A stretch of DNA of 16,882 nt from an uncultured bacterium (GTDB lineage Bacteria; Desulfobacterota; Desulfovibrionia; Desulfovibrionales; Desulfovibrionaceae), in contig CAJMLK010000063.1 of the NCBI GenBank assembly GCA_905214305.1, positions 1 to 16,882 on the forward strand, written 5' to 3'. Shown in pieces: positions 6,518-14,261 of this stretch. The notes beneath the pieces are model-generated. The model searched no databases, was not told the origin of the DNA, and worked only from the letters and a program-made list of their open reading frames with translations. How positions within the stretch are numbered: the first letter of the stretch is position 1; each line of letters opens with the position of its first letter. Position numbers and translations under genes: made by a program.

Positions 6518-8521
6518 TCAGCGTTTTGCGGCCATGAGGGCGCGGGCTTTTTCCAGCGTGTTGGCAACAGTAAAGCCGAGACGTTCAAAGATCACCTTGC
6601 CCGGAGCCGAGGCTCCAAAGCCTTCCATGCCGATGACTGCGCCGTCAAGGCCCACATATTTGCGCCACCAGTCAGAAGCCGAGGCTTCGATAGCCAGCCG
6701 CGCACGCACAGCGGAAGGCAGCACGCTTTCCTTGTAGGCATCGCTCTGAGCGTCAAATACTTCTGCGCAGGGCATGGAAACCACGCGGGCCTTGTGCCCG
6801 TCTGCGGCAAGCTGTTCGGCAGCGCCAAGCGCCAGAGCCACTTCGGAGCCGGTGGCAATGATGATGACTTCGGGGGTTCCCTCGCAGTCACGCAGCACGT
6901 AGCCCCCACGGGCGATGGCCGCCACCTGTTCCTCGCTGCGCGGGCAGAAGGGCAGGGTCTGGCGCGAAAGGGAAAGCCCCGAAGGCGTGTGGGTGGCTTG
7001 CAGCGCGCAGGTCCAGGCCACGGCGGTTTCCACCGTGTCGCAGGGCCGCCAGAGGTTGAAGCCGGGCATAAGGCGCAGCATGCCCAGCTGTTCCACAGGC
7101 TGGTGGGTGGGGCCGTCTTCGCCCACGCCGATGGAGTCGTGGGTCAGCACCCATATGGCGCGGATGCCCATGATGGCAGCCAGACGCAGGGCATTCTTGG
7201 CCTGATCGGCAAAGGCCAGGAACGTGCCCGCATAGGGAATGAAGCCGCCGTGCAGGGCCAGACCGTTCATGATGGCGCTCATGCCGAATTCGCGCACGCC
7301 GTAGGAAATGTAGTTGCCGGTGTGGCTCTTCACATCCATATGCACGGACGAGCTTGTGAGCGTGCCCACCGAGCCGGTGAGGTCGGCGGATCCGCCTGCC
7401 AGTTCGGGCAGACGGGGCACGAGGTATTCCAGCGTCTTTTTGGAGGCCACGCGCGTGGCCGTGTTTTCACCCTCGCTGACGGCCCCGGCAACGACGTTGC
7501 GGGCAATTTCAGCCCAGTCTGCGGGCAGTTCGCCGCGCATGCGCCGGGTCAGTTCGGCGGCCTTTTCGGGATGGGCTTCCGCATAGGCGTCAAAGAGCTT
7601 GTCCCACGCGGCTTCAAGAGATTTTCCCGCGATGCGTGCGTTCCAGTCGGTGTAAATATCCTGCGGCACGCTGAAGGGCGGCTCGTGCCAGCCAAGCGCA
7701 TCGCGTGTGGCGGCCACGCCGTCTTCACCTAGCGGCGAGCCGTGGCTGGAGGCAGAGTCGGCCTTGGGTGAGGCAAAACCGATGTGCGTGCGGCAGATGA
7801 TAAGGCTCGGGCGATCCTTGTCAGCTCTGGCTTCGGCCAGAGCCTTGTCCAGAGCTGCGGCATCATGCCCGTCAACCGGGCCGATGACCTGCCAGTTGTA
7901 GGCGCGGTAACGGGCGGCCACGTCTTCGTTGAACCAGCCGTCGATCTTGCCGTCAATGGAAATGCCGTTGGAGTCATACATGGCAATGAGCTTGCCGAGG
8001 CCCCACGTTCCCGCAAGGGAGCACGCCTCATGCGACACGCCTTCCATAAGGCAGCCGTCGCCCACAAAAACGTAGGTGTGGTGATCCACAACCGCATGTT
8101 CAGGCGTGTTGAATTCTGCGGCCAGCATGCTTTCGGCCAGAGCCATGCCCACGGCGGACGCAATGCCCTGCCCCAGAGGACCGGTGGTCATTTCAATGCC
8201 CAGATGCGGGTCGTATTCGGGATGACCGGCGGTTTTTGCTCCCCACTGGCGGAAATTGCGGATCTCTTCCATCGGGATGTCGTAGCCCGTGAGGTGCAGC
8301 AGGGCGTAGAGCAGCATGGACGCATGCCCGTTGGAGAGCACGAAGCGGTCGCGGTTGAACCACAGCGGATTGGCAGGATTATGCCTGAAACCATGCCTCC
8401 AGAGGGCTTCGGCCATATCGGCCATGCCGAGGGGCGCGCCGGGGTGACCGGAGCGGGCTTTTTCAATAGCGTCCATGGCAAGGGCGCGGATGGCGTTGGC
8501 GCACTGTCTGCGGGTAGGCAT
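6518..8521 (-). CDS. tkt: Transketolase
   Basis: Thiamine-diphosphate enzyme that moves two-carbon units between sugar phosphates in the non-oxidative pentose phosphate pathway. It is 667 aa, close to E. coli TktA. Motifs: substrate His in KARSGHPGAPLGMADMAE (His26), LSNGHASMLLYALLHLTGY (62-80), MTTGPLGQGIASAVGMALAE (111-130), the TPP/Mg motif GDGCLMEGVSHEA from residue 154 with DSNGISIDG downstream. The pyrimidine-domain segment VREFGMSAIMNGLALHGG carries the catalytic Glu, followed by THDSIGVGEDGPTHQPVE. Two nearby ATGs exist; the one at 8519-8521 (MPTRRQ) is chosen because AGAGGA sits 6 bases before it, whereas the ATG at 8525-8527 abuts that site. The gap to the rpe stop is 10 bases, and the ribosome site abuts or overlaps that stop, so the two are likely cotranscribed and coupled. 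Confidence 0.97.
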   Translation of the reverse strand: MPTRRQCANAIRALAMDAIEKARSGHPGAPLGMADMAEALWRHGFRHNPANPLWFNRDRFVLSNGHASMLLYALLHLTGYDIPMEEIRNFRQWGAKTAGHPEYDPHLGIEMTTGPLGQGIASAVGMALAESMLAAEFNTPEHAVVDHHTYVFVGDGCLMEGVSHEACSLAGTWGLGKLIAMYDSNGISIDGKIDGWFNEDVAARYRAYNWQVIGPVDGHDAAALDKALAEARADKDRPSLIICRTHIGFASPKADSASSHGSPLGEDGVAATRDALGWHEPPFSVPQDIYTDWNARIAGKSLEAAWDKLFDAYAEAHPEKAAELTRRMRGELPADWAEIARNVVAGAVSEGENTATRVASKKTLEYLVPRLPELAGGSADLTGSVGTLTSSSVHMDVKSHTGNYISYGVREFGMSAIMNGLALHGGFIPYAGTFLAFADQAKNALRLAAIMGIRAIWVLTHDSIGVGEDGPTHQPVEQLGMLRLMPGFNLWRPCDTVETAVAWTCALQATHTPSGLSLSRQTLPFCPRSEEQVAAIARGGYVLRDCEGTPEVIIIATGSEVALALGAAEQLAADGHKARVVSMPCAEVFDAQSDAYKESVLPSAVRARLAIEASASDWWRKYVGLDGAVIGMEGFGASAPGKVIFERLGFTVANTLEKARALMAAKR

Positions 8522-8531
8522 GATCATTCCT

Positions 8532-9260
8532 CTATTTTTGCTTGGGATGGGTAAGGGCAAAAGTCTGACGCCGGGCGGCGTCCAGCAGCGCGGGGCGCTG
8601 TTCGCGACCGGCCAGCGGCTTCATGAAGGCGGCCAGACGGGCATCGTAGGGCTTGTGGCCGAAAAAGGCCGAGCCTGAAACCAGCACATCGGCCCCGGCT
8701 TCAACCAGCTGGGCCGTATTTTCGGGGCATACGCCGCCGTCTACCTGAATGAGCACGTCCTCGCCGCCGCAGGCGTCCAGCAGGCGGCGGGCGCTGCGAA
8801 CCTTGTCCAGAGTGGCGGGGATAAAGCTCTGGCCGGAAAAACCGGGGTTGACGCTCATGACAAGCAGCATATCCAGATCATTGACAAGCCAGCGTATGGA
8901 GCCGAGGTCAGTGCCGGGGTTGAGCGCAACACCTGCCCGGCAGCCCATGTCGCGGATGGCGGAAAGCGTGCGCTGCGGGTGGCGGTCGGCCTCGGTATGA
9001 ATGACGAGCATGTCGGCCCCTGCGTCCCTGAAATCGCGGATGTAGCGGGCGGGGTTTTCCACCATGAGATGCACGTCAAAAAAAAGCCCGCTGCCGGGCC
9101 GCAGGGCCTTGATCAGCGGGGGACCAAAGGTGATGTTGGGCACAAAGGCCCCGTCCATCACATCAAGGTGCAGCCAGGTGACCCCGGCGGCCTCAAGAGC
9201 TTGCAACTCTTCGGCCAGACGGGAAAAATCGGCGGAAAGCAGCGAGGGTGATAGAATCAT
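8532..9260 (-). CDS. rpe: Ribulose-phosphate 3-epimerase
   Basis: Interconverts ribulose 5-phosphate and xylulose 5-phosphate, feeding transketolase encoded next to it. It is a TIM-barrel protein of 242 aa. Motifs: ILSPSLLSADFSRL (2-15), WLHLDVMDGAFVPNITFGP with metal/active-site His31, Asp33 and Met35, FDVHLMVENP with His64, VMSVNPGFSGQSF (134-146), IQVDGGV with catalytic Asp174, and the phosphate-binding VSGSAFFG. The frame is open further upstream, but the ATG at 9258-9260 matches the family N-terminus. It lacks a clear Shine-Dalgarno, so translation may be modest. The C-terminal tail (after FMKPLAGR, about 25 residues, basic) is longer than in typical 220-225 aa enzymes. Confidence 0.96.
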   Translation of the reverse strand: MILSPSLLSADFSRLAEELQALEAAGVTWLHLDVMDGAFVPNITFGPPLIKALRPGSGLFFDVHLMVENPARYIRDFRDAGADMLVIHTEADRHPQRTLSAIRDMGCRAGVALNPGTDLGSIRWLVNDLDMLLVMSVNPGFSGQSFIPATLDKVRSARRLLDACGGEDVLIQVDGGVCPENTAQLVEAGADVLVSGSAFFGHKPYDARLAAFMKPLAGREQRPALLDAARRQTFALTHPKQK

Positions 9261-9529
9261 GAGCGTCGTTCTGTCTTGTGTTGTGGGGAAGGACGTTATG
9301 GTCCGGCCGTTTGCAGTGCCTGTCTGCTCCGGTCGCCGTGGCAGGGGGGACGCTTCCCCACGTCCCTTTGCCTCAACCTGATACTGTTGCCATTTGCGGC
9401 CATGCCCGCCGCATTCGCCATACCCGCCGGGGTATTGATGCGTGCGCCTTCGGGTGCATTCTGCGCGCAACTGCACGCAGCCGTGGGCCATTTCTGTGCG
9501 CCCTTTGCCGCCATTGGGCGGAAGTGCCG
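9261..9529 (-). other. Spacer between merR and rpe, one hairpin, no gene recognised
   Basis: A 269-base gap. It holds one inverted repeat, GGGACG/CGTCCC at 9347-9366, without a U tract. I looked for a tRNA T-loop signature and found none. It presumably contains the rpe promoter, which I cannot place. Confidence 0.4.
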
Positions 9530-9895
9530 TTACGGCGTGGGCTGTCGCCCGCTGAGCAGGCGGCGCACTGCCGTGAGCTCGCGCCGGAGCATGCGCATGA
9601 AATCCGGGTCGGGCACGGCGGCCACTCGTTCGGGCAGGCTTTCGTCCAGCACGGCGCTGCCGTGCAGAACGCGGCGGGCGCCTTCGATGGTCATGCCCTG
9701 TTCGTGCAGCAATTGCTGTATGCGCCGCAAAAGACCTATATGCTCTTCGGTGTACAGGCGCTGCCCCTTGCCCGTGCGCAGAGGGGCCAGCTGGGGAAAT
9801 TCCGTTTCCCAGAAGCGCAGCACATGGGTCTTGAGGTTGAGCATTTCCGCCACTTCACCGATGCGGTAAGTTTTTTCTTCACTGTGGTCCGACAT
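9530..9895 (-). CDS. MerR-family transcriptional regulator
   Basis: DNA-binding protein of 121 aa. The N-terminal winged helix-turn-helix is clear: YRIGEVAEMLNLKTHVLRFWETEFPQL (about 10-36), then GQRLYTEEHIGLLRRIQQLL and GMTIEGARRVL (to about 77). RFWE instead of the common RYYE is typical of the group found beside phe or ihf genes. The remaining 45 residues form a short charged helix with no cysteine-based sensor site, so it is not a classical metal or redox MerR. The ATG at 9893-9895 follows GGGGAG at short spacing. The neighbouring pheT end is 150 bases upstream. Target genes and ligand are unknown; the linkage with pheST is one I recall from related genomes. Confidence 0.9.
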   Translation of the reverse strand: MSDHSEEKTYRIGEVAEMLNLKTHVLRFWETEFPQLAPLRTGKGQRLYTEEHIGLLRRIQQLLHEQGMTIEGARRVLHGSAVLDESLPERVAAVPDPDFMRMLRRELTAVRRLLSGRQPTP

Positions 9896-9954
9896 GAGGC
9901 TCCCCTGACGCCCTCGCGCGGCATCATGCCGTCATAACGCATGCAAGCGCCGAG

Positions 9955-9985
9955 CGCCGGAAGCATGGCGCTCCATGCTCCGGCG
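9955..9985 (-). other. Long hairpin in the pheT-merR spacer
   Basis: CGCCGG + AGCATGG (9955-9968) pairs with CCATGCT + CCGGCG (9973-9985) around a 4-base loop, with one bulged A at 9961. A second nested inverted repeat (GGCTC/GAGCC around GCCGT/ACGGC) lies at about 10012-10044, directly after the pheT stop. Neither is followed by a U run, so they may slow transcription or protect the 3' end rather than act as Rho-independent terminators. Confidence 0.5.
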
Positions 9986-10045
9986 GGCGGCGTAATGTTC
10001 AGAGCGGTTTGGCTCGGCGTGCCGTGTACGGCGCGGCAGAGCCGA

Positions 10046-12451
10046 CTAGATTTTTACTCCCAGAGCCGCTACCAGCGACTGTGCCACTTTTTCCCTTTCC
10101 TTGTCCACTTCCGCATCCTTGAGGGTGCGATCCGCGTGGCGGAACGTCAGGCGGAAGGTGAGGTTGCGCACAGCTTCCTGTCCTTCGGCGGCTCCGGGTT
10201 CAAAGCAGTCCACAAGAACGATGTCTTCCAGCAGGGGCAGGGCGAGGCCGCGCACGTGGGACGTGACGGCGCTTACGGTAAGCCCCGGACCGGCCATGAC
10301 CGTGATGTCACGGCGCACCGGAGGATACACGGGCAGCGGCCTGAAGCGCACCCGTGCCGCGTCGTGCAGTTCGCGCAGCACCTCCAGATTCAGTTCGGCC
10401 AGCCACACGTCCTTGCGGGCATGAAACTCATCGGCCATGGCGGGCTTGACGCGTCCCATAAAGCCCACGGCGCGGCCGTCAACGGCGACCTCGACGCAGG
10501 GCAGCAGAAAGGGGTGCTCAGAGGCAAGCGTGCAGACCGGGGCAGGCAGGTGCAGAAAACGCATGAGGTTTTCCACAATGCCCTTGAGGTCCATATAGTC
10601 CATGTCGCCATCGGCCTGAGGCCATGCAGTGTCAAAGCGCGAGCCGTACAGGAGCACGCCCAGCATGCCGGTTTCGCGGGCTGTGGTTTCAGAGGCGGCA
10701 TCGGCCTCAAAAATATGGGCAAGCTCGAAAAAGCGCAGCCCTTGCGCGCCCTGGGCCAGATTGTTGCGCAGGTCGTGCAGCAGGCCGGGGGCCAGAGCGG
10801 TGCGCAAAACGTCCTGTTCCGCTGAAAGCGGATTCATGATGGATATGCGTCCCTGGCGCGGCAGGCCAAGATGATCCAGATCCTTGTGGCCCACAAAGCT
10901 GTAGTTGACGGCCTCGTTCAGGCCAAGGCCCGCACCCCAGTGCTTGAGGCGCAGCCAGAAGGCAAACCGCGATTCCGGCGCGCCGGCGTGCTCAAGGTCG
11001 CGGCAGACGGGGGGCAGTTCGGGGGCAATGGTGTCCAGCCCGTGAACCCGGCCCACTTCTTCGATCAGGTCGGCCTCGCGGGTGAGGTCGGGCCGCCAGG
11101 AGGGCTGCTCCACCTGCCATGCCTCGGCAGAGGTGTCCACTGTGCAGCCCATGCCGGTAAGCACGGTCTGATCAAATTCCGGCGTAAGGGTTACGCCCAG
11201 CAGGGCGTTGGCACGTGCCGGACGAAAGCTGATGCTCACGGGCCTGAAGGGGCGCGGCTCCGCAACGGAAAGGCCCGGCTGTACCGTGCCGCCGCTCAGG
11301 GCGGCCATCATGGCGCAGGCGCGATCCAGCGCCCATACCGTGCGCTGCTGGTCTATGCCGCGTTCAAAGCGGTAGGAAGATTCGGAAGACAGCCCCAGGC
11401 GGCGCGATGTCTTGCGAATGGCCGCGGGCTGGAATACGGCGCTTTCAAGAAAAACATTGCTGCTTTCTGCCGTGATTTCCGTATTGAGGCCACCCATGAC
11501 ACCTGCCAGCGCCACGGCGCGCGACGCGTCGCGGATGCACAGGTCCTGCGGGGTGAGGACACGTTCCTGCCCGTCGAGGGTGGTGATTTTTTCGCCGTCC
11601 CGTGCGCGACTGACCACAATGCGGCCGCCTTCGAGCTTGTCGAGGTCAAAAGAATGCAGCGGCTGGCCGTATTCAAGCAGGATGTAGTTGGTCACGTCCA
11701 CAATATTAGAAACCGGGCGCACGCCCATGGCATGCAGGCGATGCCGCACATGCAGGGGCGAGGGGCCGATTTTTGCCCCCGTGATGACTCTGCCGGAATA
11801 GAGGCGGCAGAGGTCGGGATCTTCAATATCAATGGGAACAAGGCGCTGCGGCGCACTTTCGTCCATCTGCAGGGGCAGGGCCGGGATGTTCAGCGGCAGG
11901 CCGAAGGCCAGCGCTGTTTCGCGGGCCAGCCCCAGCACGGAAAGGCAGTCCGCCCTGTTGGGCGTGACGGAAATGTCCAGCACTTCGCGGTCAAGCACAA
12001 GCTGGTCCACCAGCGGTTTGCCCACTTCAAGGCTGTGGGGCAGCACCATGATGCCGGCGTGGTCTTCAGTCAGGCCAAGCTCGCGTTCGGAGCAGATCAT
12101 GCCGAAGGACGGCGCGCCGCGCAGCTTGGCTTTCTTGATGACCATGCCGTCGGGCATGGTTGTGCCCACAAGGGCCACGGGCACTTTTTGGCCTTCGGCC
12201 ACGTTGGGCGCGCCGCAGACGATGTCCAGCAGTTCGCCCTGACCAGCGTCGACCTTGCAGACATGCAGATGATCGGACTGTGGATGGTCTTCGCAGGCGA
12301 CCACCAGCCCCACCACAATGGAGTCGATGGCGTCAAAGGGACGGCGGATGTCTTCCAGCTCCAGGCCGAGCATGGTCAGGCGGTCGCCCAGAGCTTCAGC
12401 CGTGCCTTCGTAAGGCGTAAATTCACGCAGCCATGAAAGTGAGAGCAGCAT
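10046..12451 (-). CDS. pheT: Phenylalanine-tRNA ligase, beta subunit
   Basis: Large subunit of the (alpha-beta)2 phenylalanyl-tRNA synthetase; it binds tRNA-Phe and edits misacylated tRNA. It is 801 aa, normal length. Domains in order: short B1 start MLLSLSWLREFTPYEGT; OB-fold tRNA-binding domain about 40-150 (IVVGLVVACEDHPQSDHLHVCKVD, DIVCGAPNVAEGQKVPVA, GMICSERELGL); B3/B4 editing domain (SVTPNRADCLSVLGLARE, then SNIVDVTNYILLEYGQPLHSFD, VFLESAVFQPAAIRKTSRRLGL, SSYRFERGID); B5 region with EEVGRVHGLDTI; synthetase-like domain (VNYSFVGHKDL, NPLSAEQDVLRTALAPGLL); and a C-terminal FDX-ACB anticodon-binding domain in the last 95 residues (FRPLPVYPPVRRDITV to ALGVKI). The frame opens 16 codons earlier, but the ATG at 12449-12451 is preceded by AGGA at 6-7 bases and matches the family start. 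Confidence 0.97.
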   Translation of the reverse strand: MLLSLSWLREFTPYEGTAEALGDRLTMLGLELEDIRRPFDAIDSIVVGLVVACEDHPQSDHLHVCKVDAGQGELLDIVCGAPNVAEGQKVPVALVGTTMPDGMVIKKAKLRGAPSFGMICSERELGLTEDHAGIMVLPHSLEVGKPLVDQLVLDREVLDISVTPNRADCLSVLGLARETALAFGLPLNIPALPLQMDESAPQRLVPIDIEDPDLCRLYSGRVITGAKIGPSPLHVRHRLHAMGVRPVSNIVDVTNYILLEYGQPLHSFDLDKLEGGRIVVSRARDGEKITTLDGQERVLTPQDLCIRDASRAVALAGVMGGLNTEITAESSNVFLESAVFQPAAIRKTSRRLGLSSESSYRFERGIDQQRTVWALDRACAMMAALSGGTVQPGLSVAEPRPFRPVSISFRPARANALLGVTLTPEFDQTVLTGMGCTVDTSAEAWQVEQPSWRPDLTREADLIEEVGRVHGLDTIAPELPPVCRDLEHAGAPESRFAFWLRLKHWGAGLGLNEAVNYSFVGHKDLDHLGLPRQGRISIMNPLSAEQDVLRTALAPGLLHDLRNNLAQGAQGLRFFELAHIFEADAASETTARETGMLGVLLYGSRFDTAWPQADGDMDYMDLKGIVENLMRFLHLPAPVCTLASEHPFLLPCVEVAVDGRAVGFMGRVKPAMADEFHARKDVWLAELNLEVLRELHDAARVRFRPLPVYPPVRRDITVMAGPGLTVSAVTSHVRGLALPLLEDIVLVDCFEPGAAEGQEAVRNLTFRLTFRHADRTLKDAEVDKEREKVAQSLVAALGVKI

Positions 12452-12559
12452 AGCATGTCCTGTTTGCGCGGGGCCTTGGGCCGCCGCGTTGGGCGTCATA
12501 GGTAGTGGTGTTCATTGCAAACCTGGGCCGTGATCAAGGGCAGCCCACGCGCCGCGGCC

Positions 12560-13012
12560 TCAGTTGAAATTCCAGGCCGGGGCGTCATCGCTCTTTCCGG
12601 GGTCCGGAAGGGGGCGGTCATGCTCCTGCATGGGCCTGTGGCCGTAAGCTCCGGGTCGCGGCCGTCGCCTGGGCGATTTTTCTTCCGGCTGCGCCTCGGT
12701 AACAGTATTGCCGTAGGCATCGGTGTAGCCCATGCCGCCTTCGGCAGTGCGGCTCACGTCCTTGCCGGGCAGACCTTCAATGGGTTTCGGGCCGCCGGGA
12801 GGCTCCAGACCGGAATTGCGCGGGCTGAAGGCCGACTTTGCCAGTGCTGCGCCCCTGTGCAAGCCGGGCAGAATGCCGCTGTCCGTCAGGGGAAATACCC
12901 CCGGGGCAAGCACCAGCGCCACCGTTACCGCACAGGCAAAAGCCGTGCGCAGCAGGCGGGGGGCAGTGCAAAAGCGGCAGAAGTGGCGGAGGCAGCTGGC
13001 AAAACGCAACAC
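12560..13012 (-). CDS. Hypothetical small membrane-anchored or exported protein between pheS and pheT
   Basis: I do not recognise this family. The frame gives 150 aa. The first 20 residues are basic and Cys-rich (MLRFASCLRHFCRFCTAPRL), followed by one hydrophobic segment (about 21-43, TAFACAVTVALVLAPGVFPL) that could be a signal anchor or an uncleaved signal peptide. The rest is polar, Pro- and Arg-rich, with GYTDAYGNTVTEAQPEEK, which faintly recalls DUF4124-like YTDxxGN motifs of secreted proteins. The start is GTG at 13010-13012, 10 bases after the pheS stop, with a GAGG at the pheS stop acting as ribosome site. It lies on the pheS-pheT message, 108 bases before pheT. An open frame of this length in GC-rich DNA could be chance, but position, coupling and the membrane segment favour a real gene. 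Confidence 0.6.
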   Translation of the reverse strand: MLRFASCLRHFCRFCTAPRLLRTAFACAVTVALVLAPGVFPLTDSGILPGLHRGAALAKSAFSPRNSGLEPPGGPKPIEGLPGKDVSRTAEGGMGYTDAYGNTVTEAQPEEKSPRRRPRPGAYGHRPMQEHDRPLPDPGKSDDAPAWNFN

Positions 13013-13022
13013 GGACCTGACC

Positions 13023-14060
13023 TCAGCGGGCGAACTGGCTCAAAAAGCGCACATCATTTTCAAAGAACATGCGCAGATCGCCAATGCCGTATTTGAGCAT
13101 GGTCACACGTTCCACACCCATGCCGAAAGCAAAGCCGCTGACATCGGAGTCATAGCCCACGGCTTCAAACACTGCCGGGTCAACCATGCCGCAGCCGAGA
13201 ATTTCAACCCAGCCCGTGGTTTTGCACACGCGGCAGGGGCTGTCGCCAATATGACCCTGACCGCCGCACATGCAGCAGCTCATGTCCACTTCGGCAGAAG
13301 GCTCGGTAAAGGGAAAAAAGCTCGGTCTGAAGCGCACGCGGGTGTCGCTGCCGAAAACGGCGCGAACAAAGGTGGTGAGCGTGCCGCGCAGGTGGGCCAT
13401 GCTGATGCCCTGACCAACCATCAGTCCCTCGATCTGGTGGAACATGGGGGTATGGGTAAGGTCGCTGTCGCGCCGGTAGACCTTGCCGGGAACCACAACG
13501 GCAAGCGGGGGCTTGCGCTGCAGCATGGTGCGGGCCTGCACGGGCGAGGTATGGGTGCGCATGAGCACCTTGTCGGTGATGTAGAGCGTGTCCTGCATGT
13601 CGCGGGCAGGGTGCTCGGGCGGCATGTTGAGGGCTTCGAAGTTGTAGTAGTCCTGCTCCACTTCAGGACCTGACGCGACGTCAAAGCCGAGCCCCTGAAA
13701 AATCTGGCAGATTTCTTCCATCACAAGGGTGGTGGGGTGCAGGGTTCCGCTCCACGGGGCGCGGCCCGGCACGGAGGGGTCGAAGCGCTTGAGCGCTTCA
13801 GCCTCACGCCCGGCTTCCAGCGCGGCCTTGCGGGATTCAAACAGCGCATTGCAGCGTTCCTTGACGCTGTTGGCTGTTTGCCCGACGGCGGGGCGCTGCT
13901 CCGGCGCGAGCGAGGGAAGGCGGCTCATGATTTGGGCAATTCTGCCCTTGCGGCCCAGAAAATCCACCCGCAGGGCTTCAAGCCCTTCCAATGAAGAAGC
14001 CTGATCCAGACCTTTTTCAAGCTCAGGGACCAGGCCTTCCAGTGCAGAAATCAGATCCAT
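13023..14060 (-). CDS. pheS: Phenylalanine-tRNA ligase, alpha subunit
   Basis: Catalytic subunit of phenylalanyl-tRNA synthetase; activates Phe and charges tRNA-Phe in the cytoplasm. It is 345 aa. An N-terminal coiled-coil tRNA-binding arm (about 1-85, including FLGRKGRIAQIMSRLPSL) is followed by the class II core: HPTTLVMEEICQIFQGLGFD, EQDYYNFEALNMPPEHPARD, LMRTHTSPVQARTM, motif 2 in VYRRDSDLTHTPMFHQIEGL and VRFRPSFFPFTEPSAEVD, and motif 3 GFAFGMGVERVTMLKYGI. A Cys-rich insert (CCMCGGQGH to CRVCKTTGW) with four or more cysteines resembles the zinc-ribbon insert of many bacterial PheS. An earlier TTG-initiated frame exists, but the ATG at 14058-14060 (MDLISALEGL) fits family length, with a weak GGGA about 6 bases before it. 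Confidence 0.97.
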   Translation of the reverse strand: MDLISALEGLVPELEKGLDQASSLEGLEALRVDFLGRKGRIAQIMSRLPSLAPEQRPAVGQTANSVKERCNALFESRKAALEAGREAEALKRFDPSVPGRAPWSGTLHPTTLVMEEICQIFQGLGFDVASGPEVEQDYYNFEALNMPPEHPARDMQDTLYITDKVLMRTHTSPVQARTMLQRKPPLAVVVPGKVYRRDSDLTHTPMFHQIEGLMVGQGISMAHLRGTLTTFVRAVFGSDTRVRFRPSFFPFTEPSAEVDMSCCMCGGQGHIGDSPCRVCKTTGWVEILGCGMVDPAVFEAVGYDSDVSGFAFGMGVERVTMLKYGIGDLRMFFENDVRFLSQFAR

Positions 14061-14112
14061 ACGGATTCCCGATGCCGCCTGCGCGGCGCTGACGTTGAAT
14101 TTTGCGTGGCTC

Positions 14113-14153
14113 AAAAACAGGGCGTGGGCAGCGCATTCACACCGCCCACACCC
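14113..14153 (-). terminator. Rho-independent terminator after rplT, overlapping the pheS promoter region
   Basis: GGGCGTGGGC (14120-14129) and GCCCACACCC (14144-14153) form a 10-bp stem with one G-U pair in the minus-strand transcript and a 14-base loop, followed after two bases by five U. It lies about 110 bases past the rplT stop and 50 bases before pheS, so it would end the infC-rpmI-rplT message or act as an attenuator of pheS. Confidence 0.75.
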
Positions 14154-14182
14154 TTATAGCACGTATGGCCCTGCTCCCGCAA
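14153..14182 (-). promoter_or_regulatory. Candidate sigma70-type promoter for pheS
   Basis: On the minus strand TTGCGG (14177-14182) and TATAAG (14153-14158) are 18 bases apart. The -10 matches five of six consensus bases, the -35 three. Transcription would begin near 14146, inside the first arm of the terminator stem, so transcripts from here could not form it and would run into pheS. Confidence 0.45.
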
Positions 14183-14191
14183 GCCGACCCG

Positions 14192-14210
14192 CCGCACGTT
14201 CAATGTGCGG
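14192..14210 (-). other. Hairpin downstream of rplT
   Basis: CCGCAC/GTGCGG stem with a 7-base loop, in a GC-rich spacer (14183-14261) that contains further self-complementary GGCC/GGCC segments. No U tract follows. It may only stabilise the rplT 3' end. Confidence 0.35.
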
Positions 14211-14261
14211 GCCGGCGCGGCCTGGAGGCCGGCTCCGGCGCGGGGAGCGCCGACCTGGGAT

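Noticed and set aside
6389..7732. 447-codon plus-strand open frame opposite tkt
   Set aside because: Antisense shadow of a certain transketolase gene.
9261..9529. Possible tRNA gene in the merR-rpe spacer
   Set aside because: I looked on both strands for a T-loop GGTTCGAATCC-like signature and a matching acceptor stem and found neither.
10871..12436. 521-codon plus-strand open frame opposite pheT
   Set aside because: Fully inside pheT on the other strand, with low-complexity His/Gly/Ala/Arg composition and no ribosome site or domain. pheT is unambiguous.
14061..14140. Phe-rich leader peptide controlling pheS
   Set aside because: The only short frame (GTG near 14136 to TGA) encodes VNALPTPCF with a single Phe, not a run, so there is no sign of ribosome-mediated attenuation.
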